DNA of 64,000 bases from Chionis minor (taxonomy: Eukaryota > Chordata > Aves > Charadriiformes > Chionididae), in NCBI GenBank assembly GCA_013398295.1, contig VZSF01008499.1:167593-231592 (forward strand), read 5' to 3'. Made by a program: the position numbers and the translations under genes. The notes beneath the pieces were generated by a model. It was given only the letters and a program-made list of their open reading frames with translations, made no database searches and was not told where the DNA came from. This document shows positions 54,241-64,000 of the stretch, piece by piece (within the stretch, counting starts at the first letter, position 1; each line of letters starts with the position of its first letter).

Positions 54241-54378
54241 AGCCCCACACAAACAAGTTCTAAGAAAACACCTCCTCTGGCAGCCTCACTTTTCCTGTGA
54301 CAGCTTTATTGCAGTCTAACTTCACCTGGATCTCCAGGCTTTCTCCCTCTCCCATCCTTAACCCTAACTCCAAGCCAT

Positions 54379-54448
54379 TACAGAGAAGATTAGCATGGCC
54401 CCTGTGCACGGATGACACATACATTCATGAAGCGTTCCACATTTTTTT
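54379..54448 (+). pseudogene. U6 snRNA 3' fragment (5'-truncated U6 pseudogene)
   Basis: The 70-bp segment begins TACAGAGAAGATTAGCATGG and continues through AAGCGTTCCACATTTTTTT. By eye it matches the vertebrate U6 spliceosomal RNA from about nucleotide 43 to its 3' end, with roughly seven differences, several being C-to-T or G-to-A changes at CpG sites. The terminal T7 corresponds to the oligo-U tail of mature U6. The 5' stem-loop (GTGCTCGCTTCGGCAGCAC) is not seen to the left, and there is no upstream TATA/PSE promoter, so it is not an active snRNA gene. It joins CR1 sequence with no gap. Confidence 0.88.
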
Positions 54449-55120
54449 AGGGATCTGGGGGTACTGGTTGACAGCAGGCTCAATGAGTCAGCAGTGCACC
54501 CTGGCACCCAAGAGGGCAAATGACATCCTGGGGTGCAATCACAGTATCACCACCTGGTCAAAGGAGGTGATTATCCGCTTATTCAGTGTTGGTGCAGCCT
54601 CACCTTGAGTAGTGTGTGCAGTTCTGGGCCCCACAAAAATGACATTAAGGTCCTTGAAACCATCCAGAGAAGGGCAAGAAAGCTGGTGACAAGGCTGGAA
54701 GGCATGTCCTCTGAGGAGCGTGGCTAAGGACTTTGGACTTCTCTAGTTTGGAAAAAAGGAGACTGAGTGCCAACTTCATTGCTGTCTACAGCACCCTGAG
54801 GAGGGGAAGTGGAGAGGGAGGTGATGAGCTCTGCTTCCTGGTATCCAGTGCAAGGACGCCTGGGAATGGTTCAAAGGCTGCACCAGGGGAGGTTTACACT
54901 GGACATCAGGAAGCATTTCTTTACCAAGAGGGTGGTCAAACGCTGGAACAGGCTTCCTAGAGAGGTGGTCAATCACCCAAGCCTGTGAGTGTTTAAGAGG
55001 CATTTAGACAATGCCCTTAACAGCACGCTTTAACTTTTAGTCAGCCCTGAATTGGTCAGGCAGTTGGATTAGATGACTGTTGTAGGTCCCTTCCAACTGA
55101 AGACTATTATTCTATTCTAT
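54449..55120 (+). mobile_element. CR1 LINE fragment, 5'-truncated, joined to U6
   Basis: The sequence starts GGATCTGGGGGTACTGGTTGACAGC at the U6 T-tract and contains CR1 ORF2 3'-end text (for example TTCTGGGCCCCACA, CATCCAGAGAAGGGCAAG, TTTACCAAGAGGGTGGTCAAACGCTGGAACAGG). It ends with GGATTAGATGACTGTTGTAGGTCCCTTCCAACTGAA and an ATTCTATTCTATT tail. The frame is broken by stops, so it is inactive. It is a different CR1 subfamily from the copies at 32.5 and 50 kb, judging by its 3' end. Confidence 0.9.
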
Positions 55121-55851
55121 TTTATATGTTCCAATTCCTTTAATTATCTTAGTTGCCCAGAGCTGTTAAAACAGCGTTGTTTCAAAACATTGTTGGACAA
55201 CTTGACTTCTACAACAGCCTAGCAGTTGAAATGCTTGTCCAGAAGATGAGCTCTGTACCCTCTTCAGTCTAGCAGGGGATGTTGGGGAGGACAAAACTCA
55301 TATCCCTCACTCGCTAGCTGAGGGCCATTGCTATAAGACAGGGTTACACATTACAAACTATATATGCATAACCTACAGGGGCATTTGCTGCACTTCTGTG
55401 GAGCTGTGTAACTGACAATGAAGACGTTCATGCTGTAGTAACGGGGCCAGAATAAATATACCAACTTGTTTACCATTCTCTCAGAAGAATGAAGTTCTGA
55501 ACACTGGACCCTGCTCCCCAAACTGATTTGGATTATATCCAGTAACTCCTAGGGATGAATGCATGGTGTATGAAGTACAGCTAGCATTCACATTACTTTC
55601 CTTTTGAAGTCAGAAACCACAAACATTAAAACTGAACAATTCCCTCACAGTCCTTTTAGCAGAATTCCTAGGAAGGGCCTGGGGTTTCCCAGAAGAGCTC
55701 TGCACTGTTTCTGCTCAGTAATAGTTTGCAGAGACCTTCCTTCTCAGTGCTCAAATGCATTTTTAAGACAAATATAAACAAGTACTCCTACTATTTATCT
55801 TCATGTACAGAAAGACATCACATGTTTGTTGTCCGTTTGTTACGTTCCCAC

Positions 55852-56138
55852 CTTATATGAATCCTGAGTAAATACTGGTGGATTATCATTGACGTCCAAA
55901 ACAAGGATGGTAAGTTCTGCTTCTGTTTGATGTACAGAATCTGAAACTATGATTCTCAGCTTATACACAGCAGTTTCTTCAAAATCTAAGGGTTCCACCA
56001 CTGTGACTACACCGGTGTGTTGATCGATGGCAAATTTCATTCCAGGACTACTATCATAAATAAAACTAAACTGAAGTGCTGGCCTGGAGTCCTCATCACT
56101 TGCTGACACCCGAGTCACTATAAAACCAGGCAGGGCAT
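55852..56138 (-). CDS. DCHS2: DCHS2 coding exon D: nearly one complete cadherin repeat
   Basis: The 287-bp exon has acceptor ATTGTTTCAG and donor GTGGGAAC. Its 95 full codons start ALPGFIVTRVSASDEDS, run through AIDQHTGVVTVVEPLDFEE (LDRE-like site), and end in LVLDVNDNPPVFTQDSYK. It therefore holds almost a full extracellular cadherin repeat plus the first residues of the next. It joins exon E in phase 0 as DSYK-VSLPE, a standard repeat start. The calcium-coordinating DXD, LDFEE and DVNDN positions are all present, so this repeat is expected to be a rigid, calcium-bound one (family inference). Confidence 0.92.
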
Positions 56139-56410
56139 CTGAAACAATAATTTTCAGAATAAGTCATAGCTAAAAGATGACATTACAATTTCTGATGATT
56201 TTGCTAATTTCTAAATATTGAATCTTAGTTATATGTAATCTTTCTGTATTAGCTTTTGGTGTATTTTGACTTTGTATTTTAGAGTAAGATCAGTATCTGG
56301 AAGTGCTACAGAAACAGTAGTGGATTTCTTCAAATGCATCTGCTTTATCCCAATTTTTATTCGGGTTTTCTTTAGACTTTCCCAGATCTAGTTATACAGT
56401 GTGTCTGTGT

Positions 56411-56433
56411 ATACATACATACACACACACACA
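56411..56433. repeat. (AC)n microsatellite in DCHS2 intron C-D
   Basis: ATACATACATACACACACACACA, a short dinucleotide repeat about 270 bp upstream of exon D. Confidence 0.85.
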
Positions 56434-57727
56434 GTGTAACAGTAGTTATAACTGTTTCTTCACCAGCAATAGGAACTTCCATGGTTTTCCACAAGCATTT
56501 AGGAGACACGATTTTATTGAACAGTGGCAGAAACTTCCGCAAGAATATTTAACTGAGGCATCAGAGTCCCCTGGTCTGTGTAGAACCAGCAAGTGCAATT
56601 CTGAAGCTTCTCCAAAGGAAGAGAAGGGCACTAGAGAGAAACAAAACCTCCAGCCAGACCTACATGGCACAAAAATCTTAAGAGCTCAAGGTATAGTCCT
56701 ATGAAATTGAGAAACTGGATACAGACAGCTTTTGTCATGTGCCAAATTGACAGTACGAGGGATTGCAAACTGAACCTATTAGTTCAGGTCTATGATATAA
56801 TAAAGCCTGGAGCTAACAGAAACTAGACCATTTCCTGTTCGCATGCCTGGGGCATTAAGCCTTAAAAATGCTGTGCAATGTCCTAAAGTAAGTATTCTTA
56901 AATGGAATATAAAAACCTAAATAAGTAGCCAGTAGTTTACAGCTGTTGTGTACCCATGACTCCTGTAGTTCTCATTACCAATGGGAGCTAAATTTAGGGA
57001 AGGCTAAAAAGTGTCACTAGAAAGACAGCCTTGATATCTTTTGTTAACAGGAGTGCTGGAATTTCAGCACCTAAATTTTTATAAATTTTCTTCTGTGTAT
57101 GTTAGTGCATCACATGTATGATGCCTGTATTTGAAAATTCTGGGCTTAAGACTCAAGGTCTGCAACTGTTGAGCTAAAGTCACACAACATACCAGCTGTA
57201 TACTGGGATGAGAACTCCTCTTCATGATCATCAACTGGATCAAGCTATAGAGCATTTTAAAACTTTGTTCAAATTTACAGAAATTATTTCTTTCATCACA
57301 GTGAAGTTCAAAATATCTCACTTCTAGCAATGCTGGTTTTAACACCAAGTATTTTTATTGGAGGAAAGCAGAAATTGAAGACATCTGAAGAATATGACAC
57401 TGGAGTCCAAAATGAACAGATTACAGATGTATTTCTGCAGAGTTTGTTTTCCTCTTTATAAATTGCCTATGGTTTTGTTCCAAACTATTCTTAAACACAA
57501 TGTGTAAAGATTAAGAATAATACGCCTGAGAACAAAAGCAGAAAAGCAGATCATAATTTACTTTGATATTTCAGTATTAGTACAATCATAATGGATCATA
57601 CATTTGGATAATTTCAGTATTAATATGATCATTTTTACTACAGTTACTTGGTTACACAAATCACCAAAAGCACTGTCGTTGTCTGACAAATCTCAATCTT
57701 AAAACTTAGCTGTATTATCACACTTAC

Positions 57728-57858
57728 TTTCTGGGATCTCCACTTCACCAAGTGGTTGGACAACTGGAGCATTGTCATTAACATCTAACACTTGTATCCT
57801 CACAATACCTGTAGCAGAAAGTCGAGGGTTTCCTTTATCAGCAGCTTGTACAACCAAC
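57728..57858 (-). CDS. DCHS2: DCHS2 coding exon C: end of cadherin repeat with DVNDN linker
   Basis: The 131-bp exon lies between acceptor TTTAATTGTAG and donor GTAAGTGTG. It completes the R codon of exon B and encodes LVVQAADKGNPRLSATG, then IQVLDVNDNAPVV, the inter-repeat calcium linker. It ends in the first strand of the next repeat (GEVEIPE) plus one base. That base joins exon D to make asparagine, giving IPEN-ALPGF, the expected PEN motif. The flanking introns are phase 2 and phase 1. The exon is intact, with no stop or frameshift. Confidence 0.9.
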
Positions 57859-59337
57859 CTACAATTAAAGGAAGCAGTAATTGTCACTATTGTTCAAAAA
57901 TCACATAATTATTCACCAATGGAAAAGTTACAAATAAAAAGATTAGGCCTTTCTGCTCCTCATCGCAAGTCTTAAGTTCCATCTTTCTTTCTGTAAGGCT
58001 GACTGCCTGGAGTTTTATTTTTTCTGTCTTGCAGGAAAAATGTCCAGGTGATTCTAGGTGGCAAAAACGTAACAAAATCATACAAGGAAAAGGAAGTATT
58101 TATCTGTATTCATTTCACCCAATTTCATACTAAATATAGGTGGTTAAACAAGCTAGGCAAGACTCTTTCAAATAAGACACGCTTCTCCAGTTGGTAATTC
58201 AGAGCAGAATTAAAACTGAAGTACTAAATTGTCCTTTGGAGGAACCTAACTCTCCTCTTTGTTTATAAAGGGACAACAGGAACGTGGAATTTGGGTAATA
58301 TGAAAACATCCAAAGTAATGTCTACAGACATTTGCAGAATTGGGTGCAGAATACATGCATCATTTGACAATGGCAAAGTTCCCAGAGATTTTAGTGGGAG
58401 CAGAATCTCACTGTCAGATTAAGAGAGTTTCCCTATTTTTCCATTTTACCTGCATAAGGATAGGTAGTAGATTCTGTTGGCAACCTTTTGATTTCCACAA
58501 ACACTGTGGCAAAGAAAACAGTAAGCAACAACCTGATAAACAGGGATAAAAGGATATTTACTCTCTGTGGGAACTAGCTTCTGAACAATAAAGAGCAAAT
58601 ATTAATTGTAAGCAAAGATTATTTGGAAGATTTCACCCCTTCCCAGTATTAAAAATTAACCAGAAGGGTTACTCAAAATTAATTCTAATTCAACAGGTGC
58701 TCCAAATAAAGGAACAGACAAAAAAAGAAAACATCAAGCTATGTGAAAGGAGATACAAGGCAGAGCCTGGCATCTCAATTAAATGTTTTGTGAACGAACA
58801 ACTGTTTGCATGTCGCATCATATTTTCTGGGTCTCCCTGCAGATCTTCTGAATGTTTTATTTGTCCCTTTTTCTAAGTCACAGCTTCTGTTTAAAGTGTC
58901 AAATAGATATTACTTCCTAAATGTTCACATGACAATATGGAATACCAAGGCTGTAACTCAAGCTGTGGATCACAGCACTTCTATTCCTGAGGCACACCAG
59001 CTCTGCTCCGAGTGTCCGTGTGGTTTCTCTTGCCGACATAACACATAACTTGAATTGCAGGCTAGTATTCAATCACTGACCATATATAATTCCATATAGA
59101 AAGTGTATTTTTTCTAGAATGAATATTGGTAAGGTATACATATGGAAATATTTTACTAAAAATAATCACTTTCTAAGGTTTCAGGAAAAAACTCTCATAG
59201 AAACATTTCAGCCAAGGCATTAAAATTAAGGTTCTGTCAACGCTTTCATTATAACTCCTATTATAAGGGACTTAAAACTTCTGGGGATGAAAATGTTCAA
59301 TTTAGATAAAATAAACAACTCCTTGCAAATTTGAAAT

Positions 59338-59383
59338 AACCAATAGTAACATTTTGAAGTAACCAATGGTAACATTTTGAAAT
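59338..59383 (+). repeat. 23-bp tandem duplication in DCHS2 intron
   Basis: AACCAATAGTAACATTTTGA... occurs twice with two mismatches. Confidence 0.9.
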
Positions 59384-59902
59384 TAAACAGGAAAACAGTA
59401 TTGAAAGCCTCTTTTGCTATTCACTTTTCACCTAACAATGTACAGATTAATAGCATATTAATATAAGAGAAGGAATACAAAGTTTCAGATTCCTTGAACG
59501 AACAGTCAATTTAAAAGGCTAGAATTTCAACATAAATACTGAAATAAATCAGGCTCCCAGTTAAAGATAGATATGAGAATTATTATGGTTACATGTTCAA
59601 TGCTTCATCAACAGTAAACATCCTTCCTTTGAAGGATTTATTCTGGGCATTCTTTTAAAGCACTAGTTACAAATAAAATGTATTACAATACTTAAATGTC
59701 TGAAAATCAGAACTGATGGTTTTGATTCAATGAAAAAATTAAAAATAAACTCCAAATCAAGTGTTCTGTATATTAAGTTAAAACAAAGTATTTCCTTTAG
59801 GACACTATTATCAAATTACATTGATATTTAAAAAAACCCCTCATATTCTGTTGATCTTTTTGATGTGGTTTTCTAAGAGTTGTTCTGGTTCATTGGAATT
59901 CT

Positions 59903-59936
59903 GATTATAAGTATAAAATGATTATAAGTATAAAAC
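59903..59936 (+). repeat. 17-bp tandem duplication in DCHS2 intron
   Basis: GATTATAAGTATAAAAT/C occurs twice head to tail. Confidence 0.9.
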
Positions 59937-60730
59937 TTTGAGGCCCCAGAGGATAGGAAAACTTGCAAATACTTTAACTGATGCCACAACCATTTGAGGG
60001 GGGGAGGCGGGGGGAGAAGGTAACTTCCACTGACACATACACAGAAGTTTAGTTTTTGTGCAGATTGCAGCACATAAAAAGGGAGTATTAATGAATCTGC
60101 ACACTCATATTTTCTCTTCAAGGCATGATTTATTTGCTTTCTAATTCCAATTATGTTGTGACCTGTAAAAAAAAAATGTCATATCCACTTGATCATCTTT
60201 ACTCACAGTTTCTTGGAAAACAGGAAAAAATTAATACTTGGTACACAACATCTTATAGATCGAAACAGTTTACAGAAGCATCTTTATCAGATTATGGAGA
60301 AGAAAATTGGGACTATATTTTAATTAAAGAACAGAACGTGCCCTATTTCCTGGATTTGGTTTGAGTGCTTTGTCTGTGTCTTCACATATTTATAAAAAAA
60401 TGGTTCCAGAGAGTGAATGGCTGTACCATTCTTAATAAACTAAAATTCAGGGACTGTCATTATTCCTATAGCAAATCATCACACTCACTTGTATCAGTAA
60501 GTATTGCCATTGATTAAACAAGACTATATTTCTTCCCTTAAATTTGAGAAGTACACGAGAATCCATGGTACAAATGGGCAGCTTCAGTGCTCGTCTCAAT
60601 GCTGCCTGCCTTGCACCCAGGCTCTGCGAGTAACGGGTATCACCAGAAAACTATAATATACATAACATGAACAATCTCAAGTTAAAGTCAACAAAAAGAA
60701 CACATTTTTATAAGAACCTTGCATACAAAC

Positions 60731-60882
60731 CTGTAAGATGAAGTGTCTTCATGATCTAGGACTGTATTAGTTGCTAAAATCCCTCGTGCTGAATCAATTA
60801 GAAACGTTGCGTTTTCATTACCAGATAAAATTGAGTATTCAGTTTCTCCATTCAGCCCACTGTCAAGGTCAGTTGCAAATAC
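60731..60882 (-). CDS. DCHS2: DCHS2 coding exon B: middle of a cadherin repeat
   Basis: The 152-bp exon is bounded by a pyrimidine-rich acceptor ending CCCAAACAG and a GTTTGTATG donor. It is read from phase 0 and ends with two bases of a codon. The roughly 50 residues run from VFATDLDSGLNGETEYSI through the LDHEDTSSY motif, the LDRE-like calcium site of the cadherin fold. An N-glycosylation sequon (NAT) follows GNE. The split codon AG-G (R) joins it to exon C, giving SSYRLVVQAADKG, which is canonical cadherin text. The donor lacks the consensus A at +3 but is supported by the frame and protein continuity. Confidence 0.9.
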
Positions 60883-62083
60883 CTGTTTGGGAGGAAAACT
60901 GAAGCTTAATTCAAAATGGCACAGTACAATTTCCAAAAGAAACATCTTTTACTACAGTTTCTGGTTACTTTCCTTTTGACTGCACAGATTTAAGCAAACA
61001 ATTATATTGGTCCCCAACATGAGTGTCACGTGGGGTCACAAAATCTGCTCACAAATTGCAATAGGATGCACATGAATTCTTTCCTTGAGTAAATTGAAAT
61101 TTACCTACATAAAGAGTTAGGGCTGAATGTAATCATTTTACACTGCTTATATTACTTGAAGGTTGCTGTTAGAATGCTGTCTCTGTTTAGCACACAAAAA
61201 TGCACTTTCTCAGGTGTCTGGGACTAGCCCTTAAAGTATTACTCCTATACAAACAAAGGATAACATAACTAAATTATTATGTTTTCAGAGCTTTCATGGA
61301 ATAATTCATTAATTACTTTTTAAAATACGAACCAGAAAATATAAAAAGGGCAGAGGCAAGCTATAAAACCAACGGAATAAGTAACATTCAACAGCAGTGA
61401 ACAGGTTTCTCAAAGACTCCTCTGACTCTTTGAAGAGTTATCTTTGTATTTTTCTGTTTGCTTAACAAGCATTATAATGAGTACAGGATCCAAACCATAG
61501 CAGAGGCAACAAGTCAGACTGAATAAAGGAAACATAATAGAATGTATTCTGTCATAAAATTTTGACTACACATCTGGGTTGACTGCCTTTTGACTTTTTT
61601 CTATTCCTGGACATATGTTTCTCTAAATACAATGTCCATCAGTTTCTAATCACTTTGCCCCTGAGGCATTTGTAGCTTTCCATTTATTCTCTAGAGGAGG
61701 AATATCTTTAGTACCTAACATGACCCGCACTGTGACCTGACTTGCAATGCAAGAACATGTACTGAGGAAATTATGCGTTCTTCTAGTCCAACTGATGTCT
61801 TCTTTTGCTTGAACACGGCCAGCTGGAAACACTTTTGGAGAATGGATCCATTCAGAGGAAGAAGTGTTTGCACATTTAAATTGAGACAAGCTGCTCTTTA
61901 GGCATCAGATTTTAAATTGAACACTTGGGTTTGACTCTACTAGTCTGATGAGTTGAAAGTATTCTTTTTATTTCTGTAGCTATTTCAGTAGATGCATTAA
62001 TGCAAGACCCAGCCTATATTGTAACCAGAACCACAGCTTTTGAATGGTATTTTTTAACTACTTGAAGAGAGAAACAGAAAACT

Positions 62084-62114
62084 AAAAAAAAAAAAAAAGA
62101 GAGAGAGAGAGAGA
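62084..62114. repeat. A15 followed by (GA)8
   Basis: The compound simple repeat lies in intron A-B, about 280 bp downstream of exon A. On the transcribed strand it reads (TC)n then T15, a long polypyrimidine tract. Confidence 0.9.
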
Positions 62115-62395
62115 AAATAATTTGAAGTCCAGCTGCACAGCTATTAAGATGACAGAGAATTCTCTTTCAACTTAAAAAACCTGAATGAAAGATCTGAAAT
62201 GTGGTCTAGAAATAAAAGGAAATCACTGAATATTTTGGATATCCAAGCAAAGTAGTAGCAACATCAAGAACCTCAATCTTAGTTTTTAAGTTATGGTGGT
62301 CCAGGAGAGACCTAGCAGGACTGTAGTCATGAACAGATCAACCAAACCTCTTTTTAACTACAGCACGGGGGTTGGGAAGATATATTTCCACTTAC

Positions 62396-62607
62396 CTGTA
62401 CAATGTCTGTTTTAGGACTTTGGCCTTCCCATACTGATGCTTTGTAATAGCTTTGCTCAAATTTAGGTACGTTGTCATTCACATCTTCAATCAAAACTGT
62501 CACTCCACAGAGAGCTGAATGTAAGCTATTTTCAGCCAAAACTGAAAGATGTATTTTATTCTTAACTTCATAATCAAGAGAATTTGGCTTTTTTACTGTG
62601 ATTGCAC
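62396..62607 (-). CDS. DCHS2: DCHS2 coding exon A (first exon visible): end of one cadherin repeat, start of next
   Basis: The 212-bp exon begins after an AG acceptor (plus-strand 62608-62609) with two bases that complete a split glycine codon (phase-1 intron). It ends at CAG before GTAAGTGG. It encodes about 70 residues: the second half of a cadherin repeat ending in IEDVNDNVPKF (the calcium-binding linker at about 62485-62471), then the first strand of the next repeat through KTDIVQ. The reading runs directly into exon B as DIVQ-VFATD, the usual A-B strand text of a cadherin repeat. The 1.5-kb intron that follows is phase 0. No further upstream exon could be found between 62,608 and 64,000. 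Confidence 0.88.
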
Positions 62608-63385
62608 CTGGTTTATTAAAATAAAAATAAAAATTAAAAAAATCAAGATGGAGCTTATGTAATCAGGAAAATACACCCACAAATGCAGTTAGGAAATCCC
62701 TAACGTTTGTGGTCTCCTTCACTGAACACACCTATCTACTATGGCTCTCCGAGCTAGTGCTTCTTCAATTTTATTTTCCAAGATAAGCAGCAATGATTGG
62801 CTACTGTTTATGGGTTTGTCTAGTGTTCAAGAATTGCATCTTCAACATAAAGATTTCAAAGCTGGCACGTGTTTTTTCTTCAGCACAACACTTAAAAACT
62901 ATCACATTCTCTACACAGAAAAAGCAAAATAGATAGTGGCAGAAGGAATACACTACAAGATGACAGAGGGTAACTGAAAGACTCTAGTGTAGAGTGGAGC
63001 AAATAATCAAGTTTGAGATATACCACCTAGAAGGAACAAGTGAAAGAACAAGAGTTGCTCATTTTAGAGAAGTGTACACGAAGAAGAAACAGGGTAACAG
63101 TCTTCAAATACATAAAGAATAACTTTTTTTGCCTCTGTCTTATGTCTGTTTTTACTAGGCTAAGAAGTAATAAGTTTAAATTGTTTCAACGCATATTCAA
63201 ATACAGATGAATAAAAACTTTCCAACTGCCAAGACTCCTAGAGACTATTGAGGTTTGCAAAATCAATATCGCTGGAGGTTTTTAAGAACATGACAGACAA
63301 ACTTCTGTCCATTTAGGCACAGCTGATTCCCTCTCTGTGTCAGATGATAGACTAGCTCATGCCTTTGGGTCAATTCCTATATATT
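62608..63385. other. Upstream DCHS2 intron, as far as visible
   Basis: The sequence left of the LTR is unique DNA plus an ancient CR1 piece. No minus-strand cadherin exon could be read here, so the next upstream exon is probably beyond the window. Confidence 0.7.
63040..63350 (+). mobile_element. Ancient CR1-type LINE 3' fragment
   Basis: It contains GGGTAACAGTCTTCAAATACATAAAGAATAAC, AAGAAGTAATAAGTTTAAATTG, AAAAACTTTCCAACTGCCAAGACTCCTAGAGA and TCGCTGGAGGTTTTTAAGAACATGACAGACAAACTTCTGTCC, in the order of an old amniote CR1 3' end. The retroviral LTR starts about 35 bp to its right. Confidence 0.75.
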
Positions 63386-64000
63386 TGTCCTGGTTTGAGC
63401 AACACAGGACTAATTTTATCTCCTAATGCTTGGGAAAACTGCACTGTTAGAAGACTCTAGTGTCTGAATTTAGGAAAACATTTACTTTACAGCCAGTTAT
63501 GGTGTGTGGGTTTCAAGGTCTCAGCTCGCAAGGTGCAGGGATGAGGAGGTGCGAGACCTGGGCACTTGGGTCAAGCTGGCCAACAGGATTATTTCATACC
63601 ATGAACGTCACATCCAATATAAATTAGAAGGTTTGCTGCGAAGCTCGCTTTCCCTTGATGGCTGCAATCCAGAGAACTTCTTGCCAAGTGCCAGACCCTT
63701 GAGGCCTTCCCTTCCTCCTGAAGCCGTAACACTCGCAGTGTCCAGCATTTAGTGTTCACTGCTGGGATTGCACAGTTTACTGCTTATAGAATGGGCTGAG
63801 TATAATCCTTATATATTTTATATTGGTATCGGATCAATATTGGTTCTTTAATGTTATTAATGTTAATTATCTAGTCTTCTTCTATTAAATCTGTTTATAT
63901 TTCAACCCTCGTGCTTCCTTATTTTTCCCCAATTCCCCTTCCCAAGTGGAATATAGGGTGATAGATATATTAGATCTGATAGATCTATAGGGATATATAA
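63386..64000 (+). mobile_element. Endogenous retrovirus LTR (ERVL-like, avian), cut by window edge
   Basis: It begins TGTCCTGGTTTGAGCAACAC, the familiar start of an abundant avian LTR group. Inside are the expected ATTTCATACCATGAACGTCACA and AATATAAATT (TATA-like, about 63615-63624) segments, an ATTAAA poly(A) signal (63884-63889), and TTTATATTTCAACCCTCGTGCTTCCTTATTTTTCCCC. No coding sequence lies in the window. It could be a solo LTR or the 5' LTR of a longer element. The 3' end and target-site duplication are not visible. Confidence 0.72.

Larger units (their letters stand above)
52399..55851 (-). other. DCHS2 intron D-E (phase 0), repeat cluster
   Basis: This 3.45-kb intron carries a minus-oriented CR1 fragment (53,858-54,240) and the U6-CR1 chimera (54,379-55,120). 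The 52,400-53,850 part is unique, AT-rich sequence with a short (AT)n patch near 53,143-53,170. Confidence 0.85.
56139..62395 (-). other. DCHS2 introns A-B, B-C and C-D
   Basis: The introns are 60883-62395, 57859-60730 and 56139-57727. They contain simple repeats and short tandem duplications but no CR1 copy that I recognise. The plus-strand open frame at 60125-60364 and other short frames here have no support as genes. Confidence 0.8.
47173..62607 (-). other. DCHS2: DCHS2 (dachsous-type protocadherin), 3' part of gene, six exons
   Basis: Umbrella entry for the gene. Six minus-strand exons (62607-62396, 60882-60731, 57858-57728, 56138-55852, 52398-52260, 49799-47173) join in frame. Split codons at the junctions give cadherin-consensus residues, for example IPE-N-ALPG, SSY-R-LVV and DHKN-G-SVF. 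The product in the window is about 1,180 residues: a partial cadherin repeat, seven further repeats, a membrane span at about residues 808-829 and a cytoplasmic tail of about 350 residues. Dachsous cadherins bind Fat cadherins on neighbouring cells and act in planar cell polarity and Hippo-linked growth control (family knowledge). DCHS2 is preferred over DCHS1 from the tail and the AT-rich, long-intron setting. This is recognition by eye, not a search result. The 5' exons, signal peptide and promoter lie outside the window. Confidence 0.82.

Noticed and set aside
54379..54448. Active U6 snRNA gene
   Set aside because: The 5' stem-loop and the external Pol III promoter are missing, and the 3' end runs straight into CR1.
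60125..60364. Plus-strand frame ending with ENWDYILIKEQ, superficially like the DCHS2 tail motif NWDYVLSWEP
   Set aside because: It is antisense in an intron, only six or so residues agree, and there is no other similarity. Taken as coincidence.
1..64000. CRISPR array, prophage, operon or toxin-antitoxin system
   Set aside because: No regularly spaced repeats, no bacterial gene density and no matching proteins. The DNA is vertebrate.

Overview
The window looks like a bird nuclear genome. CR1 LINE fragments dominate the repeats, including several little-decayed copies with the characteristic avian CR1 3' end. The right edge carries an avian-type endogenous retrovirus LTR, and the only protein-coding gene is a vertebrate giant cadherin split into many small exons. 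The species cannot be named from the sequence. There are no bacterial operons, CRISPR arrays or phage-like blocks.

The right quarter (47,173-62,607, minus strand) holds the 3' end of a dachsous-type protocadherin, best assigned to DCHS2 (protocadherin-23). Six exons can be joined with perfectly matching intron phases (1, 0, 2, 1, 0, 1 reading 5' to 3') and GT/AG junctions. They give about 1,180 residues: the tail of one cadherin repeat, seven more repeats (the last ones with decayed calcium motifs), one membrane span and a cytoplasmic tail of about 350 residues. The 2.6-kb terminal exon carries the last 4.5 repeats, the membrane span, the tail and the stop. The 5' part of the gene lies beyond base 64,000.

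The left 46 kb has no protein gene that I can support. All its open frames are short, lack recognisable domains, or lie in CR1 copies. It is AT-rich, mostly unique sequence downstream of DCHS2, with ancient and younger CR1 fragments, microsatellites, one weak CpG-rich block (about 5.65-6.26 kb), and several AT-rich homeodomain/POU-motif stretches that could be conserved regulatory DNA. In the human genome the gene beyond the 3' end of DCHS2 is SFRP2, after a long gene desert; if the synteny holds, this region would be part of that desert (inference).

The most unusual object is in a DCHS2 intron at 54,379-55,120: the 3' two thirds of a U6 snRNA, ending in its oligo-T tail, fused directly to a 5'-truncated CR1 in the same orientation. 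This is the structure expected from template switching by the CR1 reverse transcriptase onto U6 RNA. An oppositely oriented CR1 fragment lies just to its left. The window ends inside an LTR (63,386 onward) that adjoins an old CR1 fragment.
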